Shown here one piece after another: positions 18,565-28,408 of a DNA stretch of 64,000 nt. Position 1 is the first letter of the stretch; every line of letters begins with the position of its first letter. Below the pieces are notes generated by a model. It was not told where the DNA came from. It did not search any database and saw only the letters and a program-made list of their open reading frames with translations. This DNA comes from Prochlorococcus sp. AG-363-N16. Lineage in GTDB: Bacteria > Cyanobacteriota > Cyanobacteriia > PCC-6307 > Cyanobiaceae. The DNA lies in assembly GCA_003280135.1 (NCBI GenBank), contig QCFW01000003.1, positions 62,001-126,000 of the forward strand. Reading direction: 5' to 3'. The translations under genes and the position numbers were made by a program.

Positions 18565-19107
18565 ATGAGTGTAGTTTTTTTCGGCTGTTTTACAGTTTTT
18601 TTAGGTATGACAATCTTATTTTTACCATTGCTTTTTAAAGAGCTTAGTCGTCCCAGAGATTCAATTTGGGGAGCCCTCATGAGTATTCAAGGCTTAATAC
18701 TTATTACATCTTATGATCGTTTTAATGGATCTGCTGTTGCAGCTGTAATTTTTCAAGTATTAGTCTTTGCAAGATTGATATTAGAAATAGGCCAGCATCG
18801 ATGGCAAGTTTTATCCTTAGAAGAAAAGACAAGTCTCAAGTCAATTGATAGATTAAACATCAGTATTAGGGAGTCATTTTTTGCATTTGCAAAATTAGGT
18901 TCAATTTTGCTTGATTTAATTAAAGTTTTTCAGCCAAAAGAAAAAACTACTAGCAAAAAATGGATTAGACCTGATAAACCTTCAGAAGGAGATTCTTTAA
19001 AAGATGCAAAATTGCATTCAAATGATGAGAAAAAAACTGAAGAAACAATTCGCTCCCAGCAAATTCCCTTAATCAGTAAGGAGAATCTAGCTTCTAAGGA
19101 TGTCTAA
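18565..19107 (+). CDS. Probable Ycf66 family membrane protein
   Basis: The N-terminal part has hydrophobic segments (residues about 1-23 and 33-80) with LSRPRDSIWGALMSIQGLILITSYDRFNGSAVAAVIFQVLVFARLILE, which fits the Ycf66 pattern. The C-terminal half is a long charged, probably disordered tail with a KKWIRPDKPSEGDS element. Length is 180 residues. It lies 22 bp upstream of ileS on the same strand and may be co-transcribed. Ycf66 has no established function. The family call is moderate. Confidence 0.6.
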   Translation: MSVVFFGCFTVFLGMTILFLPLLFKELSRPRDSIWGALMSIQGLILITSYDRFNGSAVAAVIFQVLVFARLILEIGQHRWQVLSLEEKTSLKSIDRLNISIRESFFAFAKLGSILLDLIKVFQPKEKTTSKKWIRPDKPSEGDSLKDAKLHSNDEKKTEETIRSQQIPLISKENLASKDV

Positions 19108-19129
19108 TTTGCTCTAATTATTTTTCACC

Positions 19130-22045
19130 GTGACTCAGGATAAGAAGATGGATGGAGAAAACCATCCAAATTACAAGGAATCTCTCAACCTTTTGCAGAC
19201 AAGCTTTGGCATGCGTGCGAATGCAACAACTAGGGAGCCAGAAATTCAAAATTTTTGGCATGAAAATGGAGTTGACCTTGAACTTGGATTAGGAAATAAA
19301 GGGCCAATTTTTACTTTGCATGATGGGCCTCCATATGCGAATGGGGCCTTACATATGGGTCATGCACTTAATAAAGTTTTGAAAGATGTAATTAATAAAT
19401 TTAAGATAATGAGAGGTTTCAAAGTTAGGTTTGTTCCAGGATGGGATTGTCATGGGTTGCCAATTGAGTTAAAAGTTCTTCAAAAACTAAGCAAAACAGA
19501 ACGCGAGACTTTAACTCCTTTGGGCTTGCGAAAGAAAGCGACTATGTATGCTCTTGAACAGGTTGATAATCAAATGTCAGGGTTTAAGAGATGGGGGATT
19601 TGGGCTGATTGGGATAACCCTTATTTAACACTCCAGAAAGAATATGAAGCTGCGCAAATAAAACTTTTTGGCGAGATGGCATTAAAGGGATATATCTATA
19701 GAGGACTTAAGCCGGTTCATTGGAGCCCTAGTTCTAGAACTGCGCTAGCAGAAGCGGAATTGGAATACCCTCAAGGACATACTAGTAAGAGTGTTTATGT
19801 AGCTTTTTCAGTAACGCAGATTCCAGATGATTTATTCAATGGGTTAAATAGTCAAGGAGTAACTATTCCAACAGAACCAGAGCAATTAGGGAAGGTACTG
19901 AAATTAGCAATTTGGACCACTACACCATGGACAATCCCTGCAAATGTCGCTGTCGCTTTGAATGCAAATATTGATTATATTTTTGCTATCAATAAGAATA
20001 GAAAAATTTTAATTTTAGCAGCTGATCTTTTACAAGAAGTAAATGAAAATATAGGAGATTCCTATCAGGAAATTGCTCGCTTTAAAGGGAATTATTTGCA
20101 AGGAATTTCTTATAAAAATCCTTTGATAGATAGAGTGAGTCCAGTGGTTATTGGAGGAGATTATATTACAACTCAATCTGGTACTGGGTTAGTTCATACC
20201 GCACCTGGCCATGGAATTGATGATTTTAATACAGGAATTAAAAATAATCTTCCTATAGTTTGTCCAGTTGATGAAAAAGGTATCTTTACTTCTGAGGCTG
20301 GAAAATTTAAGGGTTTAAATGTCTTAAAAGATGCTAATGATGAGATCATAAAAGAACTTATTTCTTCAGGCTCGTTATTAAAAGAATTTCTATTTCAGCA
20401 TAAGTATCCATATGATTGGAGGACAAAAAAACCCACTATTTTTAGAGCAACGGAACAATGGTTTGCTTCTGTTGATGGTTTCCGAAATGAAGCTTTAGAG
20501 GAAATTGATAATGTTTCCTGGCTACCTAGTACAGGTAAAAATAGAATTTATTCTATGGTTAAGGAAAGAGGAGATTGGTGCATTTCCAGGCAGCGAACCT
20601 GGGGTGTTCCTATTCCTGTTTTTTATAGTAAAAAGAATACTAAAGATATTCTTTTAAATGAAGATACTCTTAGACATATTGAGAAACTTTTTGCTGAATA
20701 TGGTGCAGATATTTGGTGGGAACTTGAGGAGTCAAAGTTATTGCCTTCAAAATATTCACCTCAAGCAGATGAATGGCAAAAAGGAACTGATACTATGGAT
20801 GTTTGGTTTGATTCTGGATCAAGTTGGTCAGCGTTAGCCTCTTCTAGAGAGCCATTTAATTATCCTGCAGATTTATACTTAGAAGGCACAGATCAACATA
20901 GAGGTTGGTTTCAATCTTCTTTATTAACATCTGTAGCTGCTAATGGTAAAGCTCCATATAAAAAAGTTTTAACACATGGTTTTGCTTTGGATGAAAATGG
21001 CAGGAAAATGAGTAAATCTCTTGGTAATATTGTAGATCCTTTAGTCATCATTAATGGTGGAAATAATAAAAAGTTAGAGCCTGCATATGGAGCTGATGTT
21101 CTTAGGCTTTGGGTAAGCTCAGTTGACTACTCTGTTGATGTTCCAATAGGAACAAATATTTTAAGGCAGACATCAGATGTTTATAGGAAGGTAAGAAATA
21201 CTGCGAGATATCTACTTGGCAATATTCATGATTTTGACCCAACTTCTAATGGAATAGAATTTAATAAATTGCCTATTATTGATAGATGGATGTTGCATAG
21301 AACATCTGAGGTTATTGAAGAAATCTCTAAAGCATTTGAAAATTATGAGTTTTCTAAGTTTTTCCAAATATTACAAAGTTTTTGTGTAGTAGACCTTTCT
21401 AATTTCTATTTAGATATAGCAAAAGATAGGCTTTATATTAATGCACCAAATGATTTTAGAAGAAGATCATGTCAGACGGTAATGTCTCTGATAGTTGAGC
21501 GTTTAGCCGCTTTGATTGCACCGGTTTTATCTCATATAGCAGAAGATATTTGGCAAAATATTCCTTATTCATTAAAAGAGAAATCTGTTTTCCAAAGAGG
21601 ATGGCCAGAATCTCATTTGGAGTGGAAAAATGAATCTCTTGTTTTACCTATTTCACTGATCAGAAAATTAAGATCAGATGTTAATAGAATGATGGAGGAT
21701 TGCAGAACAAAAAAATTACTTGGATCATCTCTCGAAGCAAGTATTCGAATAGAAGTAGAAGATAATCAATTAAAAGAAGCAATTGCTTATATTGAAAAGT
21801 CTTCTTATAGAGATACTGACAATCTTAAGGATTGGTTGTTAGTATCTAATGTTCAAATTGATGGAGAACCATGGGCAGAAGTACTAGTTAGTCAAAACTT
21901 TGACTTTGGAACAATTGAAATCGCAAAATCACGAGGTCAAAAATGTGCCAGGTGTTGGCATTATAAGCAAGATATTGGTATTAGTAATCAATATCCTACT
22001 TTATGTGGAAGATGTATTGATATAATGTCTAGCATAAAGATCTAA
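19130..22045 (+). CDS. ileS: Isoleucyl-tRNA synthetase
   Basis: This class I aminoacyl-tRNA synthetase charges tRNA-Ile and edits valine. The HIGH-type motif is in [16 protein letters not shown] near residue 67, and KMSKS is in [10 protein letters not shown] near 625. The connective-peptide editing domain lies between them ([16 protein letters not shown]). A C-terminal zinc finger is visible (CARCWHYK...CGRC). The 971 residues correspond to a full-length bacterial enzyme. The start is GTG, 22 bp after the upstream Ycf66-like gene. Confidence 0.98.
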   Translation: MTQDKKMDGENHPNYKESLNLLQTSFGMRANATTREPEIQNFWHENGVDLELGLGNKGPIFTLHDGPPYANGALHMGHALNKVLKDVINKFKIMRGFKVRFVPGWDCHGLPIELKVLQKLSKTERETLTPLGLRKKATMYALEQVDNQMSGFKRWGIWADWDNPYLTLQKEYEAAQIKLFGEMALKGYIYRGLKPVHWSPSSRTALAEAELEYPQGHTSKSVYVAFSVTQIPDDLFNGLNSQGVTIPTEPEQLGKVLKLAIWTTTPWTIPANVAVALNANIDYIFAINKNRKILILAADLLQEVNENIGDSYQEIARFKGNYLQGISYKNPLIDRVSPVVIGGDYITTQSGTGLVHTAPGHGIDDFNTGIKNNLPIVCPVDEKGIFTSEAGKFKGLNVLKDANDEIIKELISSGSLLKEFLFQHKYPYDWRTKKPTIFRATEQWFASVDGFRNEALEEIDNVSWLPSTGKNRIYSMVKERGDWCISRQRTWGVPIPVFYSKKNTKDILLNEDTLRHIEKLFAEYGADIWWELEESKLLPSKYSPQADEWQKGTDTMDVWFDSGSSWSALASSREPFNYPADLYLEGTDQHRGWFQSSLLTSVAANGKAPYKKVLTHGFALDENGRKMSKSLGNIVDPLVIINGGNNKKLEPAYGADVLRLWVSSVDYSVDVPIGTNILRQTSDVYRKVRNTARYLLGNIHDFDPTSNGIEFNKLPIIDRWMLHRTSEVIEEISKAFENYEFSKFFQILQSFCVVDLSNFYLDIAKDRLYINAPNDFRRRSCQTVMSLIVERLAALIAPVLSHIAEDIWQNIPYSLKEKSVFQRGWPESHLEWKNESLVLPISLIRKLRSDVNRMMEDCRTKKLLGSSLEASIRIEVEDNQLKEAIAYIEKSSYRDTDNLKDWLLVSNVQIDGEPWAEVLVSQNFDFGTIEIAKSRGQKCARCWHYKQDIGISNQYPTLCGRCIDIMSSIKI

Positions 22046-22121
22046 TTTTATTTTAATTAATAGTTACTTACTTGACGTTTATAACTAGTTTATTTTCAAG
22101 ATAAATACTATAAGTTTTCTT

Positions 22122-22733
22122 TTAAAATCCTCCTGAAGTTCTTCCATATTTTGGTACTTTAATAAGAATTATCTGTAAAAGACCAATTAAATATGCTATT
22201 AAACATATATATCCAATAAAAGATGCAATTGGTTCTGTCCAGGTTGCACCAAATAGAAAGTTAAAGGTATTACCAATAATCCCGTGAAGGTCTTTTGGCC
22301 CTGCTACCCATGCTTGACAATACTCCCTACTTATTATTTTTATGCAAGATAGACTATTACTTGTAAGAATCAAATAAAAACATGAAAAGAAACTGATTGA
22401 CCAACGCCATATTTTTGTAGTAAATGCCAATGCTCTCCATGTTGGAAGTGCCCTTAACTCTTCGTTTAAATCAGACCAAAACCATATTGATAATAATATT
22501 AATATTGGAGATATAAATGAAGTTAGGTAACCAATAGGCCTATTACCTGTTAATAAAAGAATACTTATGCCTATTAGACTAGAGACTTTAAAATAAATTG
22601 ATAATAGCCTAACAATTGAATATTCTTGTTTTATGGTAGACCATAGCAATAAGACCAAGGGTACAGAAACACCAAATACAATTCCTAACCTGTAGGTGAG
22701 CCAAACAAGTGTGGTGAAAGATAGATCTGTCAT
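22122..22733 (-). CDS. DUF3177 family membrane protein
   Basis: The 203-residue protein has about five hydrophobic segments, starting with VWLTYRLGIVFGVSVPLVLLLW. A conserved-looking loop follows (RALPTWRALAFTTKIWRWS), and the central region carries CQAWVAGPKDLHGIIGN. This layout fits DUF3177, a membrane family I associate with cyanobacteria. It is convergent with ileS and divergent from trmB. The function is unknown. The family name rests on pattern memory rather than a profile search. Confidence 0.6.
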   Translation of the reverse strand: MTDLSFTTLVWLTYRLGIVFGVSVPLVLLLWSTIKQEYSIVRLLSIYFKVSSLIGISILLLTGNRPIGYLTSFISPILILLSIWFWSDLNEELRALPTWRALAFTTKIWRWSISFFSCFYLILTSNSLSCIKIISREYCQAWVAGPKDLHGIIGNTFNFLFGATWTEPIASFIGYICLIAYLIGLLQIILIKVPKYGRTSGGF

Positions 22734-22816
22734 TTTCTTACTTTATACCTTTGTCATTTTGATTACTTTTTTACATCCCTATAAGCTAACGAAAGAAAAT
22801 CTGAATTATTTCAATA

Positions 22817-23476
22817 GTGCGTCAACATGTAAACCCTTTGAGTCGTTTTTATCAGAGTTATATTGATATTCCATGCCCAGAGGAAATTTTTGCAAATCCT
22901 ACATTCCCTATCCACTTAGATATAGGTTGTGCTAAGGGACAATTTCTTCTTGACTTTTCTTCTATTGAAAAAAAATGGAATTTTCTTGGACTTGACATTA
23001 GGAGTTCTTTAATTACTTTTGCTGAAATAGAAAGGAAGAAATTAGGAATAGATAATTTACACTTCTTTTTTTGCAATGCAAATGTGAGTATTGAAAACTG
23101 GCTTTTAAAGTTAAGAGATAATCAATTGCAAAGAGTTTCTATTCAATTCCCAGATCCATGGTTTAAAAAAAAGCATAGAAAAAGAAGAGTTTTACAACCA
23201 TCATTATTATTAGCAATTACATCTGCAATGAAACCTGGAGGTGAACTCTTTCTGCAAAGTGATGTCTTTAATGTTATTAAACCTATGGTTGATATGATTC
23301 AATTGACTGCATGCTATGACTTAAGAGTTGATGGAAAACTTTGGATTGAAGAAAACCCTTTTAATATCCCTACCGAAAGGGAGAGGTATGCTCAAGAAAG
23401 GGATTTGAAAATTTATAGATCCATTTTTTATAGAAATAAAAAAACTCTTTGTAGTTCTGTTTTAGAAAGTAATTAA
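22817..23476 (+). CDS. trmB: tRNA (guanine-N7-)-methyltransferase
   Basis: TrmB methylates G46 in the tRNA variable loop. The SAM-binding motif I is HLDIGCAKGQFLLDF near residue 35. A second block is NFLGLDIRSSLI, and the family signature is SIQFPDPWFKKKHRKRRVLQP near 112. The C-terminal PTERERYAQERDLKIYRSIFYR is also typical. The start is GTG and the length of 219 residues is normal. It is convergent with glmM, whose stop is 6 bp beyond its own. Confidence 0.96.
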   Translation: MRQHVNPLSRFYQSYIDIPCPEEIFANPTFPIHLDIGCAKGQFLLDFSSIEKKWNFLGLDIRSSLITFAEIERKKLGIDNLHFFFCNANVSIENWLLKLRDNQLQRVSIQFPDPWFKKKHRKRRVLQPSLLLAITSAMKPGGELFLQSDVFNVIKPMVDMIQLTACYDLRVDGKLWIEENPFNIPTERERYAQERDLKIYRSIFYRNKKTLCSSVLESN

Positions 23477-23482
23477 GAGATT

Positions 23483-24865
23483 TTAGGCTGCATTAAAATT
23501 ATTTTTTGCAAATTTCTCTAAATTAATTCCCCATAAATCTACTAAACTTTTGTCTTCAGATTCAACCATTACTCTTAAAAGTGGTTCAGTACCACTTTCT
23601 CTAATCAAAATTCTACCTTTTTCACCTAGGGCTGATTCTGCTTTATTGATTAGATCGCTCAAAGGTTTATATGTTTCCCAGTTTAATTTGTTATTATTTT
23701 TACTAATAGGTACATTAATTAACTTTTGGGGGTAAGGAATAAAACTTTGATTTAGCCACTCAGAAAGTCTAAGGTTAATTGACTTACTAATAGAACATAA
23801 TTGCAATGAAGTAAGCAAACCATCTCCGCAAAGACCATTGATTGTTGAAAGAATATGTCCTGATTGCTCTCCTCCTAGACTTGCTTTGCTAGAAATCATC
23901 TTGGCATGAACATATTGGTCCCCAACCATTGTTCTTTCAAGTATGCCTCCTTGTGAGACCCAAGCCTCTTCAAAACCTAAATTAGACATAATTGTGGCAA
24001 CAAGCCTATTACCTTCAAGCTCTTTTTTCTTTTTCAGGTAAGTACCCCATAAATACAAAATATGATCACCATTAAGAATGCGCCCTTTTTCATCAACTGC
24101 TATTACACGATCCGCATCTCCATCAAAAGCAAATCCCATTTGAGCTTCGTTCTCAAGAACTGCCTCTATTAGTGGTTGAAGATTAGTAGAACCACAACCA
24201 ACATTAATTTTTCTCCCATCTGCTTCTCCATTAATTACAATTACTTCTGCCCCTAAAGATTGAAAGATTTTTTGCCCAAAAGCTGTCGCGGAGCCATGGC
24301 ATAGGTCTAAAACAACATTAATTTTTTGGAGATTTTTATTACCAATACTTGCGATTAGGCTTTGTTCATATTTTTCTAATAAATCATTTCTTATATACGA
24401 CTTTCCAAAACTTTTACAATCAAAATTTTGATTAGAAAGAATTGATTCAACTGCTATTTTTTCTTGTGAACTAATTTTGTTGCCATTTGAGCTAAACGCT
24501 TTGATTCCATTATCTTCTGGTTGATTATGACTAGCCGATACCATGATGCCACCAGAAGCATCTAGTTCTTTGATAAGTAATGGAACTGCGGGTGTGGGAC
24601 ATAGCCCTAATTTCCATACTTCTCTTCCCGCAAATGTTAGTCCTGCTTCCAAAGCTGCTGTTATCATCGAACAACTTTCTCTGGAGTCCTGACCAATTAG
24701 TATTGGTCCACTATTAGGAAGCACAAGTCCCAAGCTGTAGCCTATTTGGAAAACAGATTCAGGTTTAAATAGTTTTTTTGCGTTACCTCTGATTCCATCT
24801 GTTCCAAATATTGATTTCTTCTTGACACCCTTAAGACCAAAATTATGCATTGCATCTTTGGTCAT
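23483..24865 (-). CDS. glmM: Phosphoglucosamine mutase
   Basis: GlmM interconverts glucosamine-6-phosphate and glucosamine-1-phosphate on the route to UDP-GlcNAc. The N-terminal substrate block FGTDGIRG is present. The phosphoserine loop reads GGIMVSASHNQPEDNGIKAF, the metal loop FAFDGDADRVIAVDE, and the sugar loop GGEQSGHI. The phosphate-binding loop RESGTEPLLRVMVE is near the C-terminus. I use the ATG at 24865 rather than the TTG on the track. It is divergent from the thioredoxin-like gene. Confidence 0.96.
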   Translation of the reverse strand: MTKDAMHNFGLKGVKKKSIFGTDGIRGNAKKLFKPESVFQIGYSLGLVLPNSGPILIGQDSRESCSMITAALEAGLTFAGREVWKLGLCPTPAVPLLIKELDASGGIMVSASHNQPEDNGIKAFSSNGNKISSQEKIAVESILSNQNFDCKSFGKSYIRNDLLEKYEQSLIASIGNKNLQKINVVLDLCHGSATAFGQKIFQSLGAEVIVINGEADGRKINVGCGSTNLQPLIEAVLENEAQMGFAFDGDADRVIAVDEKGRILNGDHILYLWGTYLKKKKELEGNRLVATIMSNLGFEEAWVSQGGILERTMVGDQYVHAKMISSKASLGGEQSGHILSTINGLCGDGLLTSLQLCSISKSINLRLSEWLNQSFIPYPQKLINVPISKNNNKLNWETYKPLSDLINKAESALGEKGRILIRESGTEPLLRVMVESEDKSLVDLWGINLEKFAKNNFNAA

Positions 24866-24963
24866 CTCAAAATTAACCAAAACTCTATTGATATTCAGGC
24901 TAACTTACAAACATATAATTTCTTTTAGAAATAAGCCAAAGTCAATTTTGGACTATCTTCTTC

Positions 24964-25530
24964 ATGACAAATACCTCTAAAAAAGACCTATTAACACAAC
25001 TCCAGAAAGGCATTTTGGTATTAATTGCTATTGCAATGGCTATCTTTCTATTACTTTTTAGGCTTGGTAATTCTGGAAGCAAGCCCCTAGATGAGCTGGC
25101 ACGAAACTCACTTTCACCTGAGATTGCTTTAGCCAACAAAAAACCAACGATTTTTGAGTTTTATGCTGATTGGTGCGAGGTTTGCCAAGAAATGGCTCCG
25201 TCGATGCTATCTGTTGAGAAACTGAATGGTCACAAGCTAGATATTGTTTTATTAAATGTAGATAATCAAGAATGGCAAGATCTTTTGTCTATCTATCGAG
25301 TAAATGGCATACCTCAAATGAACTTTTTTGATGCATCAGGTAAACTTAGAGGAACTTCTTTAGGCTTTAGAAGCTTTGAAGAAATAATGGAAATAACTAA
25401 TGCATTAATAACTAATCAAGATATATCTAATCTTCAGGGTGTTAAACAATTGTCGAAAAAAAATAATGAGTTATCCTTCATTAAGGATGGTTCAATTGAT
25501 AAGGCTATTAATCCAAGAAGCCATGGTTAA
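24964..25530 (+). CDS. txlA: Membrane-anchored thioredoxin-like protein (TxlA/HCF164 type)
   Basis: A single transmembrane anchor lies near residues 15-36 (GILVLIAIAMAIFLLLFRL). A thioredoxin domain follows with the active site FYADWCEVCQEMAPSM near 62, a WCxxC motif with E-V between the cysteines. The cis-proline region is GIPQMNFFD. Homologues of this type are thylakoid-anchored and deliver reducing equivalents for cytochrome b6f assembly. The 188-residue length fits. It is convergent with thyX and divergent from glmM. The role here is inferred from the family. Confidence 0.9.
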   Translation: MTNTSKKDLLTQLQKGILVLIAIAMAIFLLLFRLGNSGSKPLDELARNSLSPEIALANKKPTIFEFYADWCEVCQEMAPSMLSVEKLNGHKLDIVLLNVDNQEWQDLLSIYRVNGIPQMNFFDASGKLRGTSLGFRSFEEIMEITNALITNQDISNLQGVKQLSKKNNELSFIKDGSIDKAINPRSHG

Positions 25531-25534
25531 TTAA

Positions 25535-26167
25535 TTACCAATCTAAAGCTTCTGAAACTATAGGGAATTGCTCTTTGAAAATCTTTTTGCATTGAGAGGC
25601 TACTAACATATGTTCTTTTTGTGTTCCATGAGATGATCTTAATTTAATATAATGAATCCATGATCTACATGATCCTGACATATAAATCCTTGTTGGAGTT
25701 GCTAATGGCAGAATAAATCTTGCACATTCCTTAGCTATACCTGCTTCAAGCATTTCTTTGTATAATTTTATGCTTTCTTCGAATTGAAGTTTAATTTTTG
25801 ATTCAAATTCATTGGTTAACTCAATTGGTAAGTCAGAAATTGAATTTTGCCTATTTTTCACATCTTGTCTACGTAAGTCTGGTAGAGGTATTGATCCTAA
25901 TTGAGAACTGTCTGCATATCTTTGAGAGAACTCTTGGAAAGTAAAGGATCTATGGCGAAGAATTTGAGCAGCAATTCCTCTATTGGTTTCAATTTGTAGT
26001 GTCATATATGCCTGCTCAAAGACACTCCAATGTTCATTCTTTATGCAATATTTTATTAATTTAGTATAATCTTGATTATTTTGATTAGTCGGATTGCTAA
26101 CTCTGGCTATGTAAGCCATCGTTTGTTCAGCATCGGGAGTATTTGTAATTAACTTTACATTATGCAT
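25535..26167 (-). CDS. thyX: Flavin-dependent thymidylate synthase
   Basis: ThyX methylates dUMP to dTMP with FAD, methylenetetrahydrofolate and NADPH. The signature is present as RHRSFTFQEFSQRY near residue 76-89, and the C-terminal substrate block reads SCRSWIHYIKLRSSHGTQKEH. The 210-residue length is typical. The start is 3 bp from the dcd stop, and both follow cobO, forming a tight minus-strand operon of dNTP-related genes. This is the folate-sparing alternative to ThyA. Confidence 0.97.
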   Translation of the reverse strand: MHNVKLITNTPDAEQTMAYIARVSNPTNQNNQDYTKLIKYCIKNEHWSVFEQAYMTLQIETNRGIAAQILRHRSFTFQEFSQRYADSSQLGSIPLPDLRRQDVKNRQNSISDLPIELTNEFESKIKLQFEESIKLYKEMLEAGIAKECARFILPLATPTRIYMSGSCRSWIHYIKLRSSHGTQKEHMLVASQCKKIFKEQFPIVSEALDW

Positions 26168-26169
26168 AA

Positions 26170-26763
26170 TTAAATCTTAGCTAAAGTAACTTTCTCAGGT
26201 TGATCTTGATATTTCCCTTTTCTATCACTATATGTTGTCTCACAAGGATCACCTTCAAAGAATAATAATTGGCAAATACCTTCATTAGCATATATTCTAC
26301 AATCTGCACCTGAACTATTACTGAATTCAAGGGTTAAGTGGCCTTCCCAGCTGGCTTCTGCTGGTGTTGTATTTACAATGATCCCTAATCTTGCATATGT
26401 ACTTTTACCAAGGCAAATTACAGTTATATTACTAGGAACTTTCATTCTTTCTAAGGCAACACCTAACCCATAGGAGTGAGCAGGAAGTATGAAATATTGT
26501 CCATATTCGTCTTCATGTAATGGAGTGTTTTCTAAATTTTTAGGATTAAAACTTTTAGGATTCATTACAGTTCCAGGGACATGCCTGAAAATTAAGAATT
26601 CCTTTGAAGACAAGCGAAGGTCGTAGCCATAAGAGGAGCAGCCAAAACTTAAAACAGGACGAGTCTTGGAATCAGGCTCAAGATGCCTGATTAAGTTCTT
26701 TTCAAAAGGTTCAAGCATTCCTGCTTTTGCCTGGTTTGCAATCCAGCGATCGTTTTTAAGCAT
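26170..26763 (-). CDS. dcd: dCTP deaminase
   Basis: Dcd makes dUTP from dCTP to feed dTMP synthesis. The N-terminal block (LSFGCSSYGYDLRLSSKEF) and the active-site region (LGKSTYARLGIIVNTTPAEASWEGHLTLEFSN) are intact, with the catalytic glutamate of TLEFSN. The conserved C-terminal tail YQDQPEKVTLAKI is also present. At 197 residues it is the standard monofunctional form. Its first base overlaps the last base of the cobO stop, and thyX follows within 3 bp, so the three genes are almost certainly one transcript. Confidence 0.96.
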   Translation of the reverse strand: MLKNDRWIANQAKAGMLEPFEKNLIRHLEPDSKTRPVLSFGCSSYGYDLRLSSKEFLIFRHVPGTVMNPKSFNPKNLENTPLHEDEYGQYFILPAHSYGLGVALERMKVPSNITVICLGKSTYARLGIIVNTTPAEASWEGHLTLEFSNSSGADCRIYANEGICQLLFFEGDPCETTYSDRKGKYQDQPEKVTLAKI

Positions 26764-27371
26764 TATTTAGAGCAACGAAGTTCAGTTAATTGGTCAGCCA
26801 TTGCAATCACTTTAGGTGGTATTGATGAACCTGTAAGGATTACATCTATTGAATTAATGCGTTCTTCAAGCGCTGAAATTAATTCTTCTTCTTCAAGAAA
26901 ACCTAATTGTATTGCAAGTCCAATTTCATCTAAGACAAGTTTTTGTAAACCATTGGTTTTCAATCCTTCTTTACAAGTTTCCCAAACACTATTAATTGCC
27001 ATTTTTGCCTCTAAAAATTGGGATGAATCTTGTGTTGATTGAGAATCTGTGTGACCAAGGTAGAAAGGAATATTGGGCCTAATCCATGTAGTAAGTCCTC
27101 CACATAGGCTTACTCCTGCTGAAGGACCTTGATGGACACCACCCTTTAGGAATTGTGCTATGACAACTTTGCTCCCTAAACCTGCTGCCCTTAAAGCCTC
27201 ACTAAAAACATTTGGAAAACTACCTCTATAAGAGGCCATATGTACATGAACTTGTCCTTGTGGCTCTACAAGACGAAGTGTTCGTTCACCTTGAGAGCGC
27301 TGAATAGGCATCAAGTTTTTAATCTTTCCGATTTGAACTTGGCTATTTGTGTTGCTAGGACTTGCAGTCAA
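26763..27371 (-). CDS. cobO: CobO/BtuR-like corrinoid adenosyltransferase lacking a Walker A motif
   Basis: Alignment by eye to BtuR/CobO adenosyltransferases is clear over most of the length: ALRAAGLGSKVVIAQFLKG near 71, LQKLVLDEIGLAI near 153, and the C-terminal VILTGSSIPPKVIAMADQLTEL. The ATP-binding P-loop GNGKGKTTAA of the family is replaced by SYRGSFPNVF at the same place. The start is a TTG with a strong AAGGAG about 11 nt upstream. The gene leads the cobO-dcd-thyX operon and is divergent from ntcA. Either it binds ATP differently or it has another role. Confidence 0.85.
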   Translation of the reverse strand: MTASPSNTNSQVQIGKIKNLMPIQRSQGERTLRLVEPQGQVHVHMASYRGSFPNVFSEALRAAGLGSKVVIAQFLKGGVHQGPSAGVSLCGGLTTWIRPNIPFYLGHTDSQSTQDSSQFLEAKMAINSVWETCKEGLKTNGLQKLVLDEIGLAIQLGFLEEEELISALEERINSIDVILTGSSIPPKVIAMADQLTELRCSK

Positions 27372-27601
27372 AAATAAAAGAGCTCCTTGCTTAAATTTAG
27401 CGCTTTGAAATCAAAGTAAGTGAATTATGACACTATCTATAGTGTTTTGAGTTTTATTTTAAGGTTTAACTCAACACAGTTGAGTGATTGACTTGTGGAA
27501 AAATAAAATTGAGTATTTCGTGGAAAAGAGTGTAAAAAGTTGTAATTGCTACAAGTGTTTTTGTGATCTCTACCTAACTTCTCTTAAATTCTTTTGCCGA
27601 T
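27372..27601 (+). promoter_or_regulatory. ntcA upstream region with three inverted repeats
   Basis: The divergent gap between cobO and ntcA carries three exact inverted repeats: CACTAT/ATAGTG at 27431-27444, ACTCAA/TTGAGT at 27469-27485, and TTGTA/TACAA at 27540-27554. A near-consensus NtcA half-match, GTA-N8-TAA, spans 27532-27545, one base from the GTA-N8-TAC ideal. This could mediate autoregulation, as NtcA autoregulates in other cyanobacteria. A -10 box cannot be placed confidently. Confidence 0.5.
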
Positions 27602-28348
27602 ATGGCAACTGCTACTAGTAACTATAGAGGTCCCAATTACTATTCTATTGGGTCTCATATTCCGTCTCACAGCATTTCTTCTATTAAGGTGCAACAACCT
27701 ACAAAGACAACTCTTAAAGATGTTTTGCAATCTCTAGAGGGTTCCTCTAATGAGTTTGTAGAGCGTTCTAAGACAATCTTTTTCCCAGGAGATCCAGCTG
27801 AAAGGGTTTACTTGATAAGGAGAGGAGCTGTTCGCTTGTCTAGGGTGTACGAATCTGGGGAAGAAATAACAGTTGCTTTATTAAGAGAGAATAGTTTATT
27901 TGGGGTGCTCTCTCTCTTAACAGGAGATCGTTCTGACCGTTTTTATCATGCGGTTGCATTTACAAGAGTGGAAATGATTTCTGCACCTGCATTATCTGTT
28001 AGAAATGCAATTGAAGCTGACACAGGAGTTGGATTACTTTTGCTTCAAGGGCTTTCTAGTAGGGTTCTGCAAACTGAAACCATGATTGAGACTTTGACTC
28101 ATAGAGATATGTCATCTCGCTTGGTAAGTTTTTTATTGGTTCTATGTAGAGACTTTGGTGTCCCTAGTGACAAAGGAATTACTATTGATTTAAGACTTTC
28201 TCATCAATCAATTGCTGAAGCTATAGGTTCGACAAGAGTTACTATCACTCGTCTTCTTGGAGACTTACGTAATCTTGGGTTGCTTCAAATTGACCGAAAA
28301 AAAATTACCGTTTTTGACCCAATTGCACTTGCCAAGAGATTTAATTAG
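27602..28348 (+). CDS. ntcA: Global nitrogen regulator NtcA
   Basis: NtcA is a CRP-family activator that senses 2-oxoglutarate and PII/PipX status and switches on nitrogen assimilation genes. The cyclic-nucleotide-like beta-roll is visible ([23 protein letters not shown] near 59-81), then the dimer helix. The C-terminal helix-turn-helix reads [24 protein letters not shown] near 205, matching the known recognition helix. The length is 248 residues. A perfect NtcA box occurs upstream of amt in this same window. The upstream gap holds inverted repeats and a degenerate NtcA box. Confidence 0.98.
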   Translation: MATATSNYRGPNYYSIGSHIPSHSISSIKVQQPTKTTLKDVLQSLEGSSNEFVERSKTIFFPGDPAERVYLIRRGAVRLSRVYESGEEITVALLRENSLFGVLSLLTGDRSDRFYHAVAFTRVEMISAPALSVRNAIEADTGVGLLLLQGLSSRVLQTETMIETLTHRDMSSRLVSFLLVLCRDFGVPSDKGITIDLRLSHQSIAEAIGSTRVTITRLLGDLRNLGLLQIDRKKITVFDPIALAKRFN

Positions 28349-28408
28349 AAATTTGCTTACAATTTAATAAGATACTTTTAAGTAACTACAAATTAATAAG
28401 GTTTTATT

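Noticed and set aside
27532-27545. Full consensus NtcA site before ntcA
   Set aside because: The match is GTA-N8-TAA with one mismatch and no well-placed -10, so it is kept as a weak candidate only.
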